DNA of 64,000 nucleotides from Clostridiales bacterium (GTDB taxonomy: Bacteria > Bacillota > Clostridia > Lachnospirales > Anaerotignaceae), in the NCBI GenBank assembly GCA_018364635.1, contig JAGZLR010000004.1:1-64000 (forward strand), in the 5' to 3' direction. The notes under the pieces are model-generated. The model was given only the letters and a program-made list of their open reading frames with translations. It made no database searches and was not told the origin of the DNA. Positions 63,324-64,000 of this stretch are shown one piece after another. The position numbers were made by a program, and so were the translations under genes. Positions within the stretch are counted from its first letter, which is position 1, and each line of letters starts with the position of its first letter.

Positions 63324-64000
63324 AATCTATTGGAATTATTTTAGCAGGCGGCAACAGCGAAATGCGTCTGGGGGATTTGACGTTTACAAGAGCTGCAGCA
63401 GCGATGCCGGTAGGGAGCTGCTATCGGGCAATTGACTTTGCTCTGACAAATATGTCAAAGGGCGGAATTACAAAAGTCGCTGTTATGACACAGTTTAATT
63501 CGAGAAGCCTCCATGATCATATGATGAGTTCTAAATGGTGGGATTTCGGAAGAAAACAGGGCGGTTTGTATATTTTTACGCCATTTTTAACACAGGATAG
63601 TTCCTATTGGTTTCGTGGAACGGCGGATGCTATTTACCAAAATATTTCCTTTTTGAAAAAAAGTAACGAAAAGTACGTAATTATTTCTTCAGGTGATGCA
63701 ATTTACAAAATGAATTTCAGAGAAGTACTAGAATTCCATAAAGAAAAAAAAGCTGATGTTACAGTGGTATGTAAAGATATGGCGGGTAAAGATCTGTCAA
63801 GGTTTGGTATCCTAAAGCTTGATGAAAATAAAAGGATTAGGGAATTTATAGAAAAGCCAGCAGATCCACAAAGTTCATTAGCTTCTTTAGGGATTTATGT
63901 CATATCAAGAGAACTTTTAATCAATTTGCTAGAAGAGGTTGTTCCTCAGGGGAATTATAATTTGGTCAATGAAATGCTTGTAAAAAGGCTGAATATGTTC
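63320..64000 (+). CDS. glgD: GlgD, glycogen synthesis regulatory subunit (3' partial)
   Basis: Starts at ATG 63320 overlapping the glgC stop by 4 bases and runs off the window. The 227 residues shown (starting MKSIGIILAGGNSEMRLGDL) match GlgD: the loop lacks the GSR residues of active GlgC, and WFRGTADAIYQN and FIEKPADPQSS follow. GlgD forms a heteromer with GlgC in Firmicutes and modulates activity. Confidence 0.92.
   Translation, partial: MKSIGIILAGGNSEMRLGDLTFTRAAAAMPVGSCYRAIDFALTNMSKGGITKVAVMTQFNSRSLHDHMMSSKWWDFGRKQGGLYIFTPFLTQDSSYWFRGTADAIYQNISFLKKSNEKYVIISSGDAIYKMNFREVLEFHKEKKADVTVVCKDMAGKDLSRFGILKLDENKRIREFIEKPADPQSSLASLGIYVISRELLINLLEEVVPQGNYNLVNEMLVKRLNMF

Noticed and set aside
1..64000. 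Mobile elements, CRISPR arrays, rRNA or tRNA genes
   Set aside because: No transposase, integrase, repeat-spacer array or RNA gene was recognised anywhere in the window.

Overview
The window reads as a contiguous piece of a low-GC, anaerobic, spore-forming Firmicutes chromosome, most likely class Clostridia (Lachnospirales; an Anaerotignum-like genus is a guess from overall gene content, not proven). Supporting signs are a spoIIP sporulation gene, a four-subunit ferredoxin-dependent 2-oxoacid oxidoreductase, glgC-glgD pairing, a Prp-type L27 leader peptide, the clostridial orders rimO-pgsA-cinA-recA-recX and rplU-prp-rpmA-obgE, strong AGGAGG ribosome binding sites and frequent TTG/GTG starts. 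I see no rRNA, tRNA, CRISPR array, insertion sequence or prophage.

Layout. 1-7.8 kb: a tellurium/chemical-stress (Ter) module: a YceG-like protein cut by the window edge, TelA, three TerD paralogues, a P-type Ca2+-ATPase and an HAD phosphatase. 8-15.5 kb: a CitA/DctS-type two-component system and a LysR regulator in one operon, followed by a ribose-type ABC importer ending in a metal-dependent cyclase/amidohydrolase. 15.7-18 kb: a flavodoxin-fold reductase fused to a GNAT domain, a DUF554 membrane protein and an ArsC/Spx-like protein. 18-24.3 kb: on the minus strand a VOC protein, a zinc alcohol dehydrogenase and a sigma-54 activator; divergent from the activator is a vor/kor operon preceded by a consensus -24/-12 sigma-54 promoter.

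24.5-40.4 kb is mostly housekeeping: metG, tatD, a G5/3D cell-wall protein, spoIIP, a CmpB-like membrane protein, ftsH, asparaginase, an M29 aminopeptidase, a subtilase with a small partner gene, a small repeat protein, wecB, lepB and folD. 40.6-51 kb: rimO, pgsA, cinA, recA (with a LexA operator), recX, a 934-residue TPR protein, rplU-prp-rpmA and obgE. 51-64 kb: a methyltransferase broken by an in-frame stop, a siroheme/4Fe-4S reductase-like protein, a second DUF554 protein, yhbY, secA, prfB with its programmed frameshift, a RluA-type pseudouridine synthase, a sugar nucleotidyltransferase, murC, glgC and the start of glgD.

The best regulatory readings are the sigma-54 promoter with upstream inverted repeat between the activator and the vor operon, the SOS operator of recA, the L21-type leader before rplU and the prfB frameshift. 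The most interesting accessory pieces are the Ter module with its Ca2+-ATPase, the sensor/importer/cyclase island, the reductase-acetyltransferase fusion, the nonsense-mutated methyltransferase, an unlisted 50-residue membrane peptide gene at 36.9 kb, and two clusters of DnaA-box-like sites.
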